Assembly (NCBI GenBank): GCA_026770025.1
Contig: JAMXDE010000029.1
Span: 62,001 to 126,000 of the forward strand
Source of the DNA: Craspedostauros australis
Lineage: Eukaryota; Bacillariophyta; Bacillariophyceae; Mastogloiales; Achnanthaceae
Length of the DNA stretch: 64,000 bases
Direction: 5' to 3'
Shown here: positions 10,573 to 22,560 of the stretch, piece by piece
How positions within the stretch are numbered: position 1 is the first letter of the stretch
Layout: every line of letters starts with the position of its first letter
Position numbers and translations under genes: made by a program
Notes under the pieces: model-generated
Told to the model about the DNA's origin: nothing
Database searches by the model: none
What the model saw: only the letters and a program-made list of their open reading frames with translations

Positions 10573-12713
10573 ATGGGATCGCAAGACGAAGGCAAGGACA
10601 AGGCGACCGACCCCGGCAGCCGCCGCGCCAAGCGACAACAGCGCCGTCGCGACAATGCGGTCGCGGCCAACAAGCAGCCCACGCAGATCGTGTGCACGAA
10701 GAGCGCGCTGTACAGCACGAAGAACTCCGTCGAGCTGGGGGCGGTGGTGAGCATGGGCATCGTCGCGCTGTACCTCTTCGGCTGTCTGGGATCGCTGGTG
10801 CACGTCCCGTCCATCCACACGGGACGCATCATCGGCGCCAACCTCAACGTGCCCGTGCTGCAGCGCGATGAGGACATGCTCTTTGCTCTGCAGGAGGGCA
10901 CCGTCACGCTGGGCGATCGCGGTCTGTCCGGCATTCCGACGGCCGTGTGGCCCGTTTCTCTGCGCGATGAAGGCGAGGACCGAGTGGAGACCATCCCGCA
11001 TCCCGCCGACGACAACGTCCAGCTCACGGTGCCCCGGTTCTGGTCCAAGCCGCTGCACAACAACAAGCTCTTCACGCGGGAGCAGGCCATGGCCGTCGGG
11101 TCGTGCGCCACGCCGGATCCCAACACCGGATCCTTCGTGCGCGGCACGGACTGTCCTGCCGATCAGCGCACCATCTTTGTGGCGATCGCGTCGTACCGTG
11201 ATTTCCAGTGCCGACAGACGGTGGAATCCATCTTCACGAGAGCCTCGAATCCGGATCGCATACGAATTGGTGGGTATTACTGTTGCATGTGCTTGTGATA
11301 TACATGTGATGGAATGGAGTGACATGGAGATGCCGCGACTGCGGATCATGAGGGCAAATGCTTTCTCACCGAATCAAGATGATCCAAGTGGCAAGCGAGC
11401 ATCGTCTGCCAATTCAACCATGCCATACCATACCATACCATACCATATCTATTTGGGGAGTGACAGTCCCTGCACACGACATCACGCACAGCACAGCACA
11501 CAACATGACAATCATTCTGACTCTTTGATTTCAACTTGTTTGCTTTCGCTCTCGCACACGCACGCACACACACACACTTCTCCTTGGTCGATCTTTGCTG
11601 ATTACGCTATCCCGCAATACTATCCGTACCTTCCCAACTCGTCGCATCGCCTTGTTACCATCCCTTCAATCCATTCAATGAGCAGGCGTTGTCGACCAGA
11701 TTGTGGCTGGAGAAGACCCCGTGTGCAACGAACCGATGAGACCGTGCGAAGAGGCACCGCAGCAGGCCCTGTGCAAGTACCAGGATCAGGTCGACGTCTT
11801 CCAGATGGAGGCCCAGCTCTCCGTCGGTCCGGTCTTCGCCAGGCACATCGGACACCGCATGTACCGCGGAGAGTACTATTCGACGCAATCGGATGCGCAC
11901 GTCACCTACACCAAGGACTGGGACAAGGATATCATCGATCAGATGGAGCAGAGTCACAATGAGATGGCCGTCCTCACGACCTACCTCACGGACGTTCAGG
12001 GATCCATCTCGCCGGAGGGAAGATCGTTGCGGAAAACAAGACCCATCATGTGCAACACGTACTACGAGGGCGGTGTCCAGGGCATGCACCTGCGACATGG
12101 AAGTCAGCCAGAGCGTTTCCCAAGCATCCGCGGATCCCCGCAGCTGGCACCGTGGTGGGCTGCCGGATACTCCTTCTCGCGAGGCCATTTCGTGGTCAAC
12201 GTTCCATACGATCAATACCAGCCGATGATCTTTCAGGGTGAAGAGATGAGCATCGGTATTCGTGGATACACGATTGGGTACGACTTTTACGCGCCGGAGC
12301 GCTCGGTTTGCTTTCACCACTACGCCGTTGGCAAGAATGCCGCGGTCCGCAACAAGGTCAAGCACTTTTGGGAGAATGGAGACCGCTACAAGGGGGTCGG
12401 AAAGAAGGCCATGGCTCGCTTGCTCGGCATCGTTCACATGAACCCCGAAACGCCGCGATCGTCGTGGGATCACAAGGAGGAGGATATGTACGGCATCGGC
12501 GCGGTGCGAGAACCGGAGCAATTCTACAAGATCTTTGGAATCAACGTCGTCGACAAGGAGACGCAGGGCCATCTCTGCAAGTTCGTGGATGACAATGGTC
12601 GCATGCACAAGGAGTTCACAAAGTATCTGCGACAGGACGGAATGGGAATCGATTACACGAACATCCACTCCGAATGGGTCGATCCCACGCCGAATGAGAA
12701 GCACTTCAAGTAG
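10573..12713 (+). CDS. Membrane-anchored GlcNAc-transferase-family protein (Pfam GlcNAc)
   Basis: Two exons, 10573-11269 and 11686-12713, encode 574 aa. The 416-bp intron has donor GTGGGT and acceptor GCAG and splits the conserved IRIG|VVDQIV block in frame. ATG 10573 (MGSQDEG) is preferred over the in-frame ATG 10477 because it gives a compact basic cytoplasmic tail before one membrane segment (residues about 54-77), a type II Golgi layout. The lumenal domain starts with TIFVAIASYRDFQCRQTV near residue 199. It contains QSDAH near 300, at the place of the metal-binding DxH of the family, and closes with DYTNIHSEW. The family includes Dictyostelium Skp1 hydroxyproline GlcNAc-transferase. That enzyme is soluble, so the membrane anchor points to secretory cargo instead; this is inference. 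The acceptor substrate is unknown. Confidence 0.85.
11419..11450 (+). repeat. CCATA pentamer microsatellite inside an intron
   Basis: Four to five head-to-tail CCATA units lie in the intron of the GlcNAc-transferase gene. Confidence 0.8.
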
Positions 12714-12949
12714 GAGCAGGAATTAATGCGACAGCAGTGGTGATGGGCGTACGATACGGCATTGTGCAAATGTCTTCCCTGGGTCGCACTCGGAGTAGGC
12801 GTCAGATGATTTCCCATGCGACCACGCCAGAGCATATCTTGCGGAGCAAACAGCGACGGGACACAAACAGCCACATTGGTTCGTCTGATGCATTGAACAA
12901 TCCAATCTAATCCATATTTCAACGCAACGGATACTTGTGTCATCTATGA
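12714..12949. other. 3' flank of the GlcNAc-transferase gene
   Basis: This short stretch lies between the stop codon at 12713 and the interspersed repeat. No feature is seen. Confidence 0.5.
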
Positions 12950-13084
12950 TACGACCCGGTTACTCTAGGAAGCGTGCATCTGAGCCGTAATGACTTTTAT
13001 GACCTATCTGAAACTTTGCACACAGATAGACCTATAGGTGGAGGGCTACTGTGTGAAATATTGCCCCCCCTACGAGCATTATTA
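12950..13084 (+). repeat. Interspersed repeat, uninterrupted copy (empty site for the 24.3-kb transposon)
   Basis: About 135 bp beginning TACGACCCGGTTACTCTAGG and ending CTACGAGCATTATTA recur in inverted orientation at 24174-25277. There the repeat is split at the CTAG (here 12965-12968) by a 967-bp element. The copies are nearly identical over the shared part, including a run of seven Cs here against seven Gs there. No coding capacity is visible. It could be a MITE or SINE-like element; its true ends cannot be fixed from two copies. Confidence 0.85.
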
Positions 13085-14050
13085 TAAAAGTTATAAGCAT
13101 CTAGGCTAACCTCTACACGCCGGCCGCGCCACAAGATACCCTCGCAGTGGCCCGTCTTAAATTATTTTAGAGTCGACTCCGATATCGCCCGTCAAGCCAA
13201 GGATGTTGTGGGTTTAGAAGACAACATGTGTCCAAACCTGGATGGCTTGGCTTTTGAACGTCGTACACATGGTCGGAAGACAGTCTCAGTCGACGTTCTC
13301 CAGACGTTTTCCACACACATCTTTCCAGATCCTCGTACCGCGGATAGACGTGGAATTGCCTTCTTCAATTTCCTGGGCTTCTCGATTTCGCTTCGATCGA
13401 AGTCATCGATGTTCGAATTCCTTCTTGTGGGAAAAGGATTCTTCATTTTCGTTTCGGCTTGTGGGTTGGCATGCTCTTTCTTCGGTTGTGCGGACGTTAA
13501 CAGTTGAGAATGTCCCATCTGTCCACAACTTTCGTCTCATGCTTCCTTAAATGAACTCTTGTCTTCCTGTGACAAATGCATACGTCGTTGACTTTGTTGC
13601 CAGAGAGGACGGGTGGCCTACCAAACGAACTGTGTGTCGAATTGATGGCTCTCGACCAGATCGATCAAGTGTCGAATTGGATTTTGGGAGGGTCTTCTTG
13701 TGTCTCTGGAGGTGGCTCTTGGGCTCCCGCTTGCAACACACAACACGTCTTGAGATGCCGAAATCATCAAGTCGTGCAGTTTGGAAGAGCCAGCCCACTG
13801 GCTGATGACAGATGTTCACACAGAGAAAGCAGACTTGTTCGCCGTCGTTCTTGTTGGGGTGGAAGCAAATGCGTTTTCGCAGTCATTTGGTCTCGTCGAT
13901 CTTTTGCTATTCCACACGCAAGCACGATGTCCAACGCACTGCAACGTTCATTGAGGACGAGCGCCCTGGTGGGCTGTATTCACAACAAAGGAGAGGCATC
14001 CAACGCCGCTATACGACTACCATCGAAGCACAGCATCAACGGAACATCCG
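13085..14050. other. Unannotated sequence before the repeat arrays
   Basis: Frames of 80-165 aa exist on both strands (for example minus 13192-13518 and plus 13576-14070), but none shows a domain, signal peptide or splice continuity that I can defend. Composition grades into the short tandem array near 14050. Confidence 0.45.
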
Positions 14051-14055
14051 AAAGT

Positions 14056-14400
14056 GACATCCGAGCATGACACCCTAACATGACATCATGGCATGGCATC
14101 GCAGAATGGCATCGACGCATGACATCACAGCATGGCATCATAGAATGGCAGATCATCACGGCATGGTATCGCACCACAAGATGGTATCACAACATGGCAT
14201 CACAAAATGGCACAACGGCATGGCGTCGCCGCACAGCGTCACGGCATGGCATCACAGCATGGCATCGCAGAATGCCATCGCAGCACAGCATCACAACATG
14301 GCGTCATGGCATGTCATCACAACATGGCATCAAGGCAGCGCATCACGGCATGGCGTCACGGCATGCCATCACAGCATGACATCACAGCATGCCATCACAG
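14056..14400 (+). repeat. Degenerate minisatellite with about 10-bp period (consensus near CATGGCATCA)
   Basis: About 345 bp consist almost entirely of variants of CATGGCATCA, CATCACGGCA and CATCACAGCA placed head to tail. The unit keeps a period near 10 with occasional slips. All reading frames through it are repeats of His, Met, Ala, Ser and Trp and are not credible proteins. Confidence 0.9.
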
Positions 14401-14639
14401 CTCTCTTATGTTGGATGATTGACAGACAGTGTGGGATACAATCCTCGCTGTTCAGTCATTTGACATGCAGTCAGATCGCCCTGCCCAATCTGAACCCAGC
14501 ACGCGATCGCACAACACACTTGAGCACACAGGGTGAGAGATGAAGGGATGATGGTGAATGTTGTCCTCGTCACCGAATGAGTCCACTGGCGTTCGAGCAC
14601 TCAACACAACATCAACAGAGCTCAGCACATGAAGCATGC

Positions 14640-17600
14640 TGTGAGAGATGCAGAGGGGCTGTTCGATGAAACCCCCATCGCGAAGTGGATCTGTTACCCA
14701 ACATCACGACGATCCTCAGCATGGCACAGCACATGCAAGCACATTTTCAGAGAGGGAGGCAAGGTGTGTGCAATGCCATCTCCAACACAGAACATCACAC
14801 ACCACAACAAGGCCAGAGATGGGTGGGCGCGGGCGAATGTGATCGTCACAGCAAGATGAATCCGTTGCGGTTTGATCACCCTGCACACACATGAACACAG
14901 CACATCCAACGTGAGCACATGGCGAGAGATAGAGGGGTGCTGTGATAGGCGATTCTCTCCTTGGAGCGAGAGAGTCTATCCTGAGTTTGGATCACGTTGC
15001 ATGCCATCAATGCAGACCAGCATAGGCCACTCCATGCAAACCAACCACACGTGACTACAAGGTCAGAGATGGATGGACGTTATTGCATATGATCACCGCA
15101 CAGCGACTGGAGATGCGGTTGGGTCACCCTACGCAGCACCAACATAGCACAGTTGGCACATCACATTTGAGCACACATGGTCGCGTGTGGAGAGGCGCTC
15201 TCTGATACAATCACAACTGCGAAGTGGATCACCCTGCATATGGATCACACTGAGCATGGATCACCCAGCACAGCCTGCCACAACACATGACATCAAGCAA
15301 AAGACTGAGAATGGGGGACACTGTTGGATGCGATCCGCGATGGGCAATGAATGAGTTCGTACAGAGGTCGCCACGCAGAGGCCACCATGCATATCACATC
15401 CAAGTACATGGTCGGATATGGAGAGGCACTCTCGGATGTCATCACAACTGCACAATGAAGGATCAACCTGTGCACCATCCATGCAGCCCATCACATGCGA
15501 GTACATCACTCGCGGAAACATCACAAACGAGCACATGGTCACAGAGGGATGGGCGATGTCGGATGCCACCTTCGCTGCAACGTAAATTCGCTGTGCTTGG
15601 ACCGCTCCGCGCACTGCCAACACATAATCAACATCCGCGAGCACATGTTCGAAGATACAGAGACGAGTTCGGATGTGATTGTTGCTGCAAAGTGAACCGC
15701 GCCACGGTTGGAGCACCCAGTGCGACACACTCAAACACATGGTGGGTGGTACATGGAGGGATGCTGCAAGCTGTTGATGTGATCCTCACTGCAAGGTGAA
15801 TCCAGTGTGAGTTGGATCACCCAGCGCGCACATCGAGACAGGTCACCACGCACAAGCATTGGGTCGGAGATGCAAGGGCGCTGTCAGATGTGATTGTCAC
15901 TGCAAAGTGAATGGCCTTGCGCATAGATCACTGTGCACACTGCCAAAAAATGCCATCACATGCGAGAATGCTAGGAACGAGCACATGTTTGGAGGCGGGT
16001 GGACACTGCCAGGTGCCATCTCCGCTGTGAAATGAATCTGCAACGGTTGAATCACCATATGCAACATCGACGCAGCACACCGCACACGAATGCAGGGTCA
16101 GAGACGGGTGAACGCTGTCCCATGCAATCCTTGCTGCAAAATTATTCATCTGCGGTTGGATCATCTGCGGTTGGATCACCTGACCCACCACCAGCACAAG
16201 CTGTCACGCGTCAACACATCACATGCGAGTGCCTGGGGAGAGATGGAGGGATGTTGTTGGATACAATCTCCATTGTGCTCCCATTATCAGACAGACACAC
16301 CAATGCGGCCAACATAGGCCAACATAGCATGCGCAAGCAGAAGACCAGAAATGGAGGGATGCTGTCAGATGTGGATATGATCCTCACTGCAGAGTGAATC
16401 TACTGTGCATGGATCATCTTGCGCACACACCAACACAGCCCACCACACGCCAGCATGTGGTCAATTGGATGGATGCGGTGGGAGGCCAACGCACTGCATA
16501 AGAAATCACTATGCGTTTGGATCACTTTGGACAACATCAACACGTGACGTCACACGCAAACCTTGTCACACACGAGCGCAGGGTCAGCGAAGGTGGGGTG
16601 CTATCAGATGTGATAATGACTGCAGAGTGATTCATTCTATGGTTGGATCACTTGGCACGCGCCAATACTGCAGATCATGCGGGGATGCTGAGTCAGAGAT
16701 AGATGGCCGCCATCGATGCCATCAAAACTGCAAAGTGGATCCGCTGCGGTTGAATTACCCTACGCGCCACACACCAACACAGCAGAATGCACACGAGCAG
16801 ATGGTGAGCCACGGAGAGCCGATGTCGGATGCGACCCTCCCTGCTCAGCGCCAGGCCATGCGGATTGCATCGCTGCAAGCAACATTGACACAGCACAGCA
16901 CACCACAAGCGAGCATATGGTGATAGATGGAGAGATGCCTGTTTGATTTGATCGTAATTGCGATGCGAATCACTGTGCACATGGATCGCCAGTGCGGCAT
17001 CTGCGCGGCACAACACGGCGGAGCATATGGTCAGAGAAGGAGAGACGCTGTCGGGCGTGATCCTCACTGCGAGGGGAATCGCTTCGCGGTTGGATCACTC
17101 CGCGGTTGGATCACTCCGCGGTTGGATCACTCCGCGGTTGGATCACTCCGCGGTTGAATCACCGGGCGCATCACAAGCGAGCACATGATGGGAAATAGAC
17201 AGACGCCGCCGGACGTGACCGTGACTGCAAAGTGAATCCGCGGTGCATGGGTCATCCTGAGCACGACCGGCACAGGCTGTTGTATGTGAATCCGTCACCC
17301 ACAAGTACAGCGCCAGAGATGGATAGATGCGGTGGGATGTGAATCTCATTGGGCAACGAAGTATCCTGCGTGCGGATCCTACCCACACAACCCCAACACA
17401 GCCAATCACACGCGATCCCATTACACGCGAGCAGATGGTGATAGAAAGAGAGGTGCTGCAGCCAGAGGTGGTTCTCATGACGAAGCGAATCTGCTGCGGT
17501 TGGATCCTCCAGCGCATCACACACCATCAAAGTACATCAGAGCACATCACAGCACATCAAGCACGCATATGGTGAAAGATGGAGACACATTGCCGGATGC
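14640..17600 (+). repeat. Degenerate tandem array, period about 105-120 bp, around 25 units
   Basis: A composite unit recurs in one orientation. It reads roughly CACTGCAAAGTGAATCC, then GCGGTTGGATCACC, then an A/C-rich stretch with CACAxCAxCACAGCxCATCAC, then GAGCACATGGT, then CAGAGATGGAGxGATGCTGTC, then GGATGTGATCCT. Anchors (AAGTGAATC or GGATCACC) occur near 14855, 15105, 15220, 15690, 15795, 15905, 16028, 16135, 16390, 16500, 16620, 16725, 16960, 17070, 17225 and 17480, mostly 100-130 bp apart. Units are diverged, so the array is old or evolves by drift as well as amplification. Frames inside are short and broken by stops. Confidence 0.85.
17085..17164 (+). repeat. Five-copy 16-bp tandem repeat nested inside the satellite array
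   Basis: The unit CGCGGTTGGATCACTC is repeated at 17085, 17101, 17117, 17133 and 17149. The first four are identical and the last ends GAATCACCG. It is a local amplification of the GCGGTTGGATCAC core of the larger unit, so it must be younger than the array around it. Confidence 0.95.
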
Positions 17601-18186
17601 CGATCAGGGCTCTTCAATGAATCGGCATGCGCTTGCGTCGATGGCAGCACATGGACACGATACGAGCACGATGGCACCATGCAGCACAGCAGGATGTCGC
17701 CCCAAAGCACGTCAACACAGTGCAATGGCACAGTGCATTCGTTGCTGAAACGTTGACCCATGTGAGCATCGCATGGTACCAAAGCTTAAGAGAAATAGAG
17801 CAGATGGAATCGTGTGGAGTGGCTGTGGATTCAAAAGGAGAAAATGGCACTGCGATAAACCCAGAAACGAAAATGTCATGGATGTTTTAGTGGCAGCACA
17901 GACGACACAAGGACAACACAGCGCTCATCGCCGTTGCGCGGCGCCTGGCACTCCGCACATCACAACGCAACGCATCACATTCACCCCCTTTCTCCACAAT
18001 CAATCCATTCGTCAAGCGAAAACACGAGAACAACAGCACCGCCGCTGCCACCACCGCCACCACCAACAACAACATCATCATCATTGACACGGCCAACCGT
18101 TCTCGCGTTGACTTGGTAGATAGGACTCTTCTCTCTCGGATGGTACGATACGAGTCGACAGTCCAAGCTGTGCCACGACAGCAGAA
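17600..18186. other. Flank between the satellite array and the TLDc pseudogene
   Basis: The sequence ends in a CAC/CAA-rich stretch (about 18035-18090) that reads as poly-His or Gln in several frames. No gene is supported. Confidence 0.5.
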
Positions 18187-21100
18187 GTGAACGCAGAAGT
18201 GGCATCAGCCACAGCGAAGACCACAGATGGTACCGTCGGAACTCCGGCTGCTGCGCAAGACAACAGCAACACCAACAATGGCACGAACGCTAACATGGAT
18301 AATGACATGGATAACGACGTGGACAACACAGAGGGAAACGCTGCAAACGACAGCATTCGCAAGAAGGAAAAACGAGGGGTGCTGGGATCATCGCGCAGGC
18401 GCGCCTCCTCTTTCGTTTACCTGACGTCCAAGGAGCATATCTTCTTGCAGGAACTTTTGATGCGTGGCATGGACAGCAAGATCGAACTGGTATGGGAGCA
18501 ACTGCATCAGGGGGAGCTCATGTCCATGTCATCCATTTCTCACGTTGCCACCGCCAAGTCAGCAGATGATCAACCAATTGGCGCAGATTCCACAAAAGCA
18601 GCCAATGGCATCAATCATGATGCTGACTCCACCGCTGCTACTACTACAACTGCTGCTACTTTGCAACTGCGACTTTGGCTGACGTGGAGTTGAAGGCAAA
18701 CACAAGGCCACCGCTGCCAAGACTCCCAAAGCCCATATCATTCGCGTCCAATGCAGATGGTATTCAAAACGGTGATGTGAGTGGCATGAATTCAAAAGGT
18801 TCCGTCCGCAAGAAGATGGGCAGGTTCACGTCAGTGGGATCTGCCTGTCGCAACCCGGTGCTGCAGCAACGACATCAGCAGCAACTGGATGGCAAGAACT
18901 CGCCGCACATGCTTCTGTGGAAGGCGCACGAGCAAGGGCTGGGGACTTTGGTCACGACGTCGAATGCGACGGGTGCGGGGACGCTGTTCGTTCCAGCCGA
19001 TGTGCCGCCACATCCCTGGCTGCAGTCGCAGGCACAAGCCAACCAAAGGGACAAATCGGCATCGACCAACCAATCGGCGTCAACCACAGCAACGCCTCCG
19101 ACCATCATCCAGCCATTCCCATCCATGCTCCTGATTCCGCAACGCCGACGAAACAGCAGCCACGGCAGCAACAGCAACAGCTTGAGCAGCTACTACAAGT
19201 CCGCCGCTGCGCCAGGAGCCAACAAGAGGCTGTCATTCTGTGGCAGTGTTCACAGCACCACCTCGGCCGCATCATCGTTGACCCCCGATGACATGCATCG
19301 CTTGCATGCTGCAGCGCACGCGATTTTCCGCAGCAAGGTGCAACGCAGATCGATCAGACTCTCTGCCTCCGCCACTCTGCAGCAGAGGTTGCAAATGCAG
19401 CAGCAAAAGCAACAACAACAACAACGCGACATCCCAGCTGCAAAACTCAGACGCAAATATCAGCGTTCCCAATCGCTGACCGTCGCTGCAGCATCCTTTG
19501 CAAACAAGCCAATGGCAGCATCGCGGCTATCGTCAATGCCCAAGAGATCGTCAATGTCAAAATCACAGTTTGGTGCCCTCGCATCTCAGCCAATGCCGCT
19601 GGCCCGACGTGGCAGGACGAAGTCAGTCACCTTCTCGGAGGGAACAAACGATGGTGCCATTCCGACGCCAACTCCAACCTTTCGCAGGCCGAAGCTTCTG
19701 ACTCGCAGACAGTCGGACACATTGGTCTACGCCTCGTCGTTGTCATTGCCAATCGACGATGCTCCTGTGCCAACGTCGCAACCAAGCACAGCTCGTCTTG
19801 CAAGAATTGCATCTGACGCAGAATCCATCGCATCCTTTGCCAGCATCTGCCCGGCCACCGCAATTCGAAGCGACTCATCCACGACGGTGGCGAGCATTGG
19901 CAATACGAGCATCCCACCGATCTAACCGGCAACAGCGCTGCGATCGCAATCGACAGCCACGGTCGATAGTTTCCCCCCAATCCCTCCAGTCAAGGCGATG
20001 CGCGGCAATCCGTCGCAACCGAGGCCAGCATCCCACCCACCCAACTCGCGACGGCCATCCAGTCCAAATCAACTGCCACCAACAACACGTTCCCGCCGCT
20101 CCCACCAGGCGTTGTGATGCGAGGCGAGTCAATTGCCACCAACGCGACGAATGCGACCATCCCATCCATTCGTCATGCGACAGCGTTGCGTTCCCAATCC
20201 ACCATCTCGACGGACAGCAACTTGCCTTGCTTCAGAATTCGGCACTGGCAACATCGCCACATGTTCAATCAACCGCGGCCACTGAGACATTCCCTCCCAT
20301 CCAACCCACAACGGCCATGCGGTCCGAATCGTCCACCGCCACTTTTCACGATGCAGCAGCACAGCAATCATCTGGAGTCGTCAACCAAGACGACATCCCA
20401 ATCACAGCTCCCACCACAACCACGCAGCTGTGCTTCCGCGATGCTGTCGTCACCATCCCACCGCCACCATCCGTCAACGCAGCAGAGATCCTGCGCGCGC
20501 AGTACGAGGCTTCGGATCAGGTGGCTATGGCATGGGCGACGGCCGGCAACATGTCGTCATTTGCAACTAGCACATCGCAATCGTCGCAAACCAGCAGTGC
20601 ACACGAGCAGGAGCAACAGAAACAAAATCTTCATCTTGATCATGTTCCTGCTACCATTCCGACTGTCCCAACTGCGGCCACAATGCCGAGCGCCGCATCG
20701 ACTGTCACAACCATCGAGTCTGCTGCAACGGCAGATTCTTCAATGAATGTCGACACCATGAGTCAAGCTTTGCCTTCGTCAACACCATCAGACGCCAAGA
20801 TGCCTTCCCTCACCACGGAAGAACATGATGCGCCAACGGGGGCATCCGACACGCCCACAGCCAAAGAAGAGCCCACCAACACCTGTCCTGTTGCGCCTGG
20901 CATCAAGAAACAATTACGACGGCGAGGGTGTGGAAGTCAGCGAAAGTCCGTCGAATATGTTGCAACAGCAGCAGCAGCATCAGGGTTCGTTGCAGGCAAC
21001 GGAAGATGCCACAGCACCTGGCCAAGACGACGATGGTCAAGATCAGCAGCAGGAACCAGTGGTGCTGGATTACACTGATGTGGATCACAGCGCCGCCGTC

Positions 21101-22560
21101 GAAAACGCTGGGTCAAGCGAAGGGGCCTATCATCACTGGCAGCAACAGCTGCAACAACGGGCGCAGCAACAACCTCCGCAGAGCATCATCTGGTTCTTGC
21201 GACTGTTGAGCCATGACAACACACCCATGGATCAGAGCCATGGCAACCTTTACCTGTCAACATCATTTGATGAATCGTCATGCTGCCACTACAAAGACAG
21301 TTTCCAAATCAAAACGCTTCGTTCGACCAAGATGCGCATGGTGACATCTTTCGCGTTTGTCGTGCCGTGTCGCACGATAACGATCAGCCGTTCATCCCAG
21401 AGATCATCGCCACAACGTCTGCACCAAATCTGGAGATGTCGAAATATTGCCCACATTATCCCTTGGATGCCTCCACTGTTGGCACGAAGCGCGATCCTGA
21501 AGCCCTCAGCCACTTTGATATGCAGCATGCCCACTACATGCATGCTGAGGACGGCCGCGGCAATGGCGATGCTGATGACAACAACGATGACGATGACTAC
21601 CAGGACTCTTGGGATACGTCATCGGTGCTAGACATCGAACGGTTCGACAGCTGGAACATCGTGAAGGACGATTACGCAAGCGGTTACGGAGGTGGTGGCA
21701 CGTTGGGATTTTCTATCCTTGGCACATCGGCAGGCGATGTGGCAGCGTCACCTCATGCCCCAAGCCCTCCGTTGATGGATTGGCTTCAAGGATTCTTTCC
21801 GTTTTGCAAAAACAAGAAAACTTCTACCTGAAGTACTGCCTCGTCCGCAATGGTGCATCCCTTGGGTCCTTCCTTCAGCATGCAAGAGGGGCTCAGTACA
21901 CAATGCTGGCGCTGGAGACGGTGGATGGCTAAGTGTTCAGCGCCTTCACCGGCCAGGCATGGCGCAAGACACGGAAGTACTTTGGCACGGGCGAATGCTT
22001 CCTGTGGCGGATGCGCAATCACCGCTTGACGCCGAAGAGCCGATCCGTTCTGAAGCAGGCGCAGCTGGAAAGCGAGATCGATGTCTTCCCGTGTGCCGGT
22101 GCCAACGACGGCATCCAGCTCCGCACGAACGATTGACTTGCGGTTGGATGGGGCACCCCTACCGATAGCACCGGCCCCATGCCAATTCCCACCATTCCAT
22201 CCTACTCCTCTGCTCACAACTTCTACGACGATGACGATGGCGGACAAGAAGCAGGCGAAAAGAAAGAGGAATATCCACACACAGCCACCAACTACACATC
22301 AACCCACCTGGACGCCATTGGTGGTCCAGCGACGGGTAGTAGTGGCCTCGACACCAACACCAACACCAGCAACGACGACAGTGATGACGCACAGAAACAA
22401 AGGCGACAGCCGAACCGGGAATTTGGTTTGGTCATCGAAGGAGATTGTCTGCTTCATGGAACCACACGTCCGTGTCTGACATTCAACAGCCCGTTGCTGT
22501 CGAAGATGCACAGCAACGGACCTAGTTCAAAATCGCCAATCTCGAACTCTGGACGTGAAC
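18187..22560 (+). pseudogene. TLDc-domain protein gene, decayed by frameshifts and stops
   Basis: Coding-like sequence continues for 4.4 kb but jumps frame repeatedly. Shifts are visible near 18660, 20010, 20230, 20905, 21290, 21800 and 22525, and in-frame stops at 19923-19925, 21930-21932 and 22134-22136. The C-terminal part is a TLDc domain: YCLVRNGASLGSFLQHARG, TMLALETVDG, then FSAFTGQAWRK, YFGTGECFLW, VFPCAGANDGIQL, FGLVIEGDCLL, RPCLTFNSPLLS and finally FKIANLELW. The TAA at 21930 falls where the family usually has an acidic residue after DG. The TGA at 22134 falls just before LAVG. The N-terminal part is low-complexity (poly-Gln, Asn, Ser) with a repeated ATAxRSxSTATxxxFPPI-like unit near 19.85-20.35 kb. 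TLDc proteins act in oxidative-stress protection and V-ATPase regulation; this copy can hardly make a full product. Residual assembly error is an alternative, but neighbouring genes are clean. Confidence 0.8.

Noticed and set aside
9985-11349. 454-aa minus-strand open frame
   Set aside because: It is antisense to the C-terminus of CCT7 and exon 1 of the GlcNAc-transferase. It is Arg/His/Ala-rich without domains, while the plus-strand proteins are clearly recognisable.
11655-12704. 349-aa minus-strand open frame
   Set aside because: Antisense shadow of exon 2 of the GlcNAc-transferase-family gene; no domain.
14088-14543. 151-aa His/Met/Trp-rich frame
   Set aside because: All frames through the 10-bp-period array are open by repetition; this is not a protein signal.
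14056-17600. CRISPR-like array
   Set aside because: Repeats are contiguous and degenerate with no unique spacers, and the genome is eukaryotic.
21930-22136. Stop-codon reassignment or programmed readthrough in the TLDc gene
   Set aside because: Both TAA and TGA occur and are accompanied by several frameshifts, while all other genes use the standard stops, so decay is simpler.
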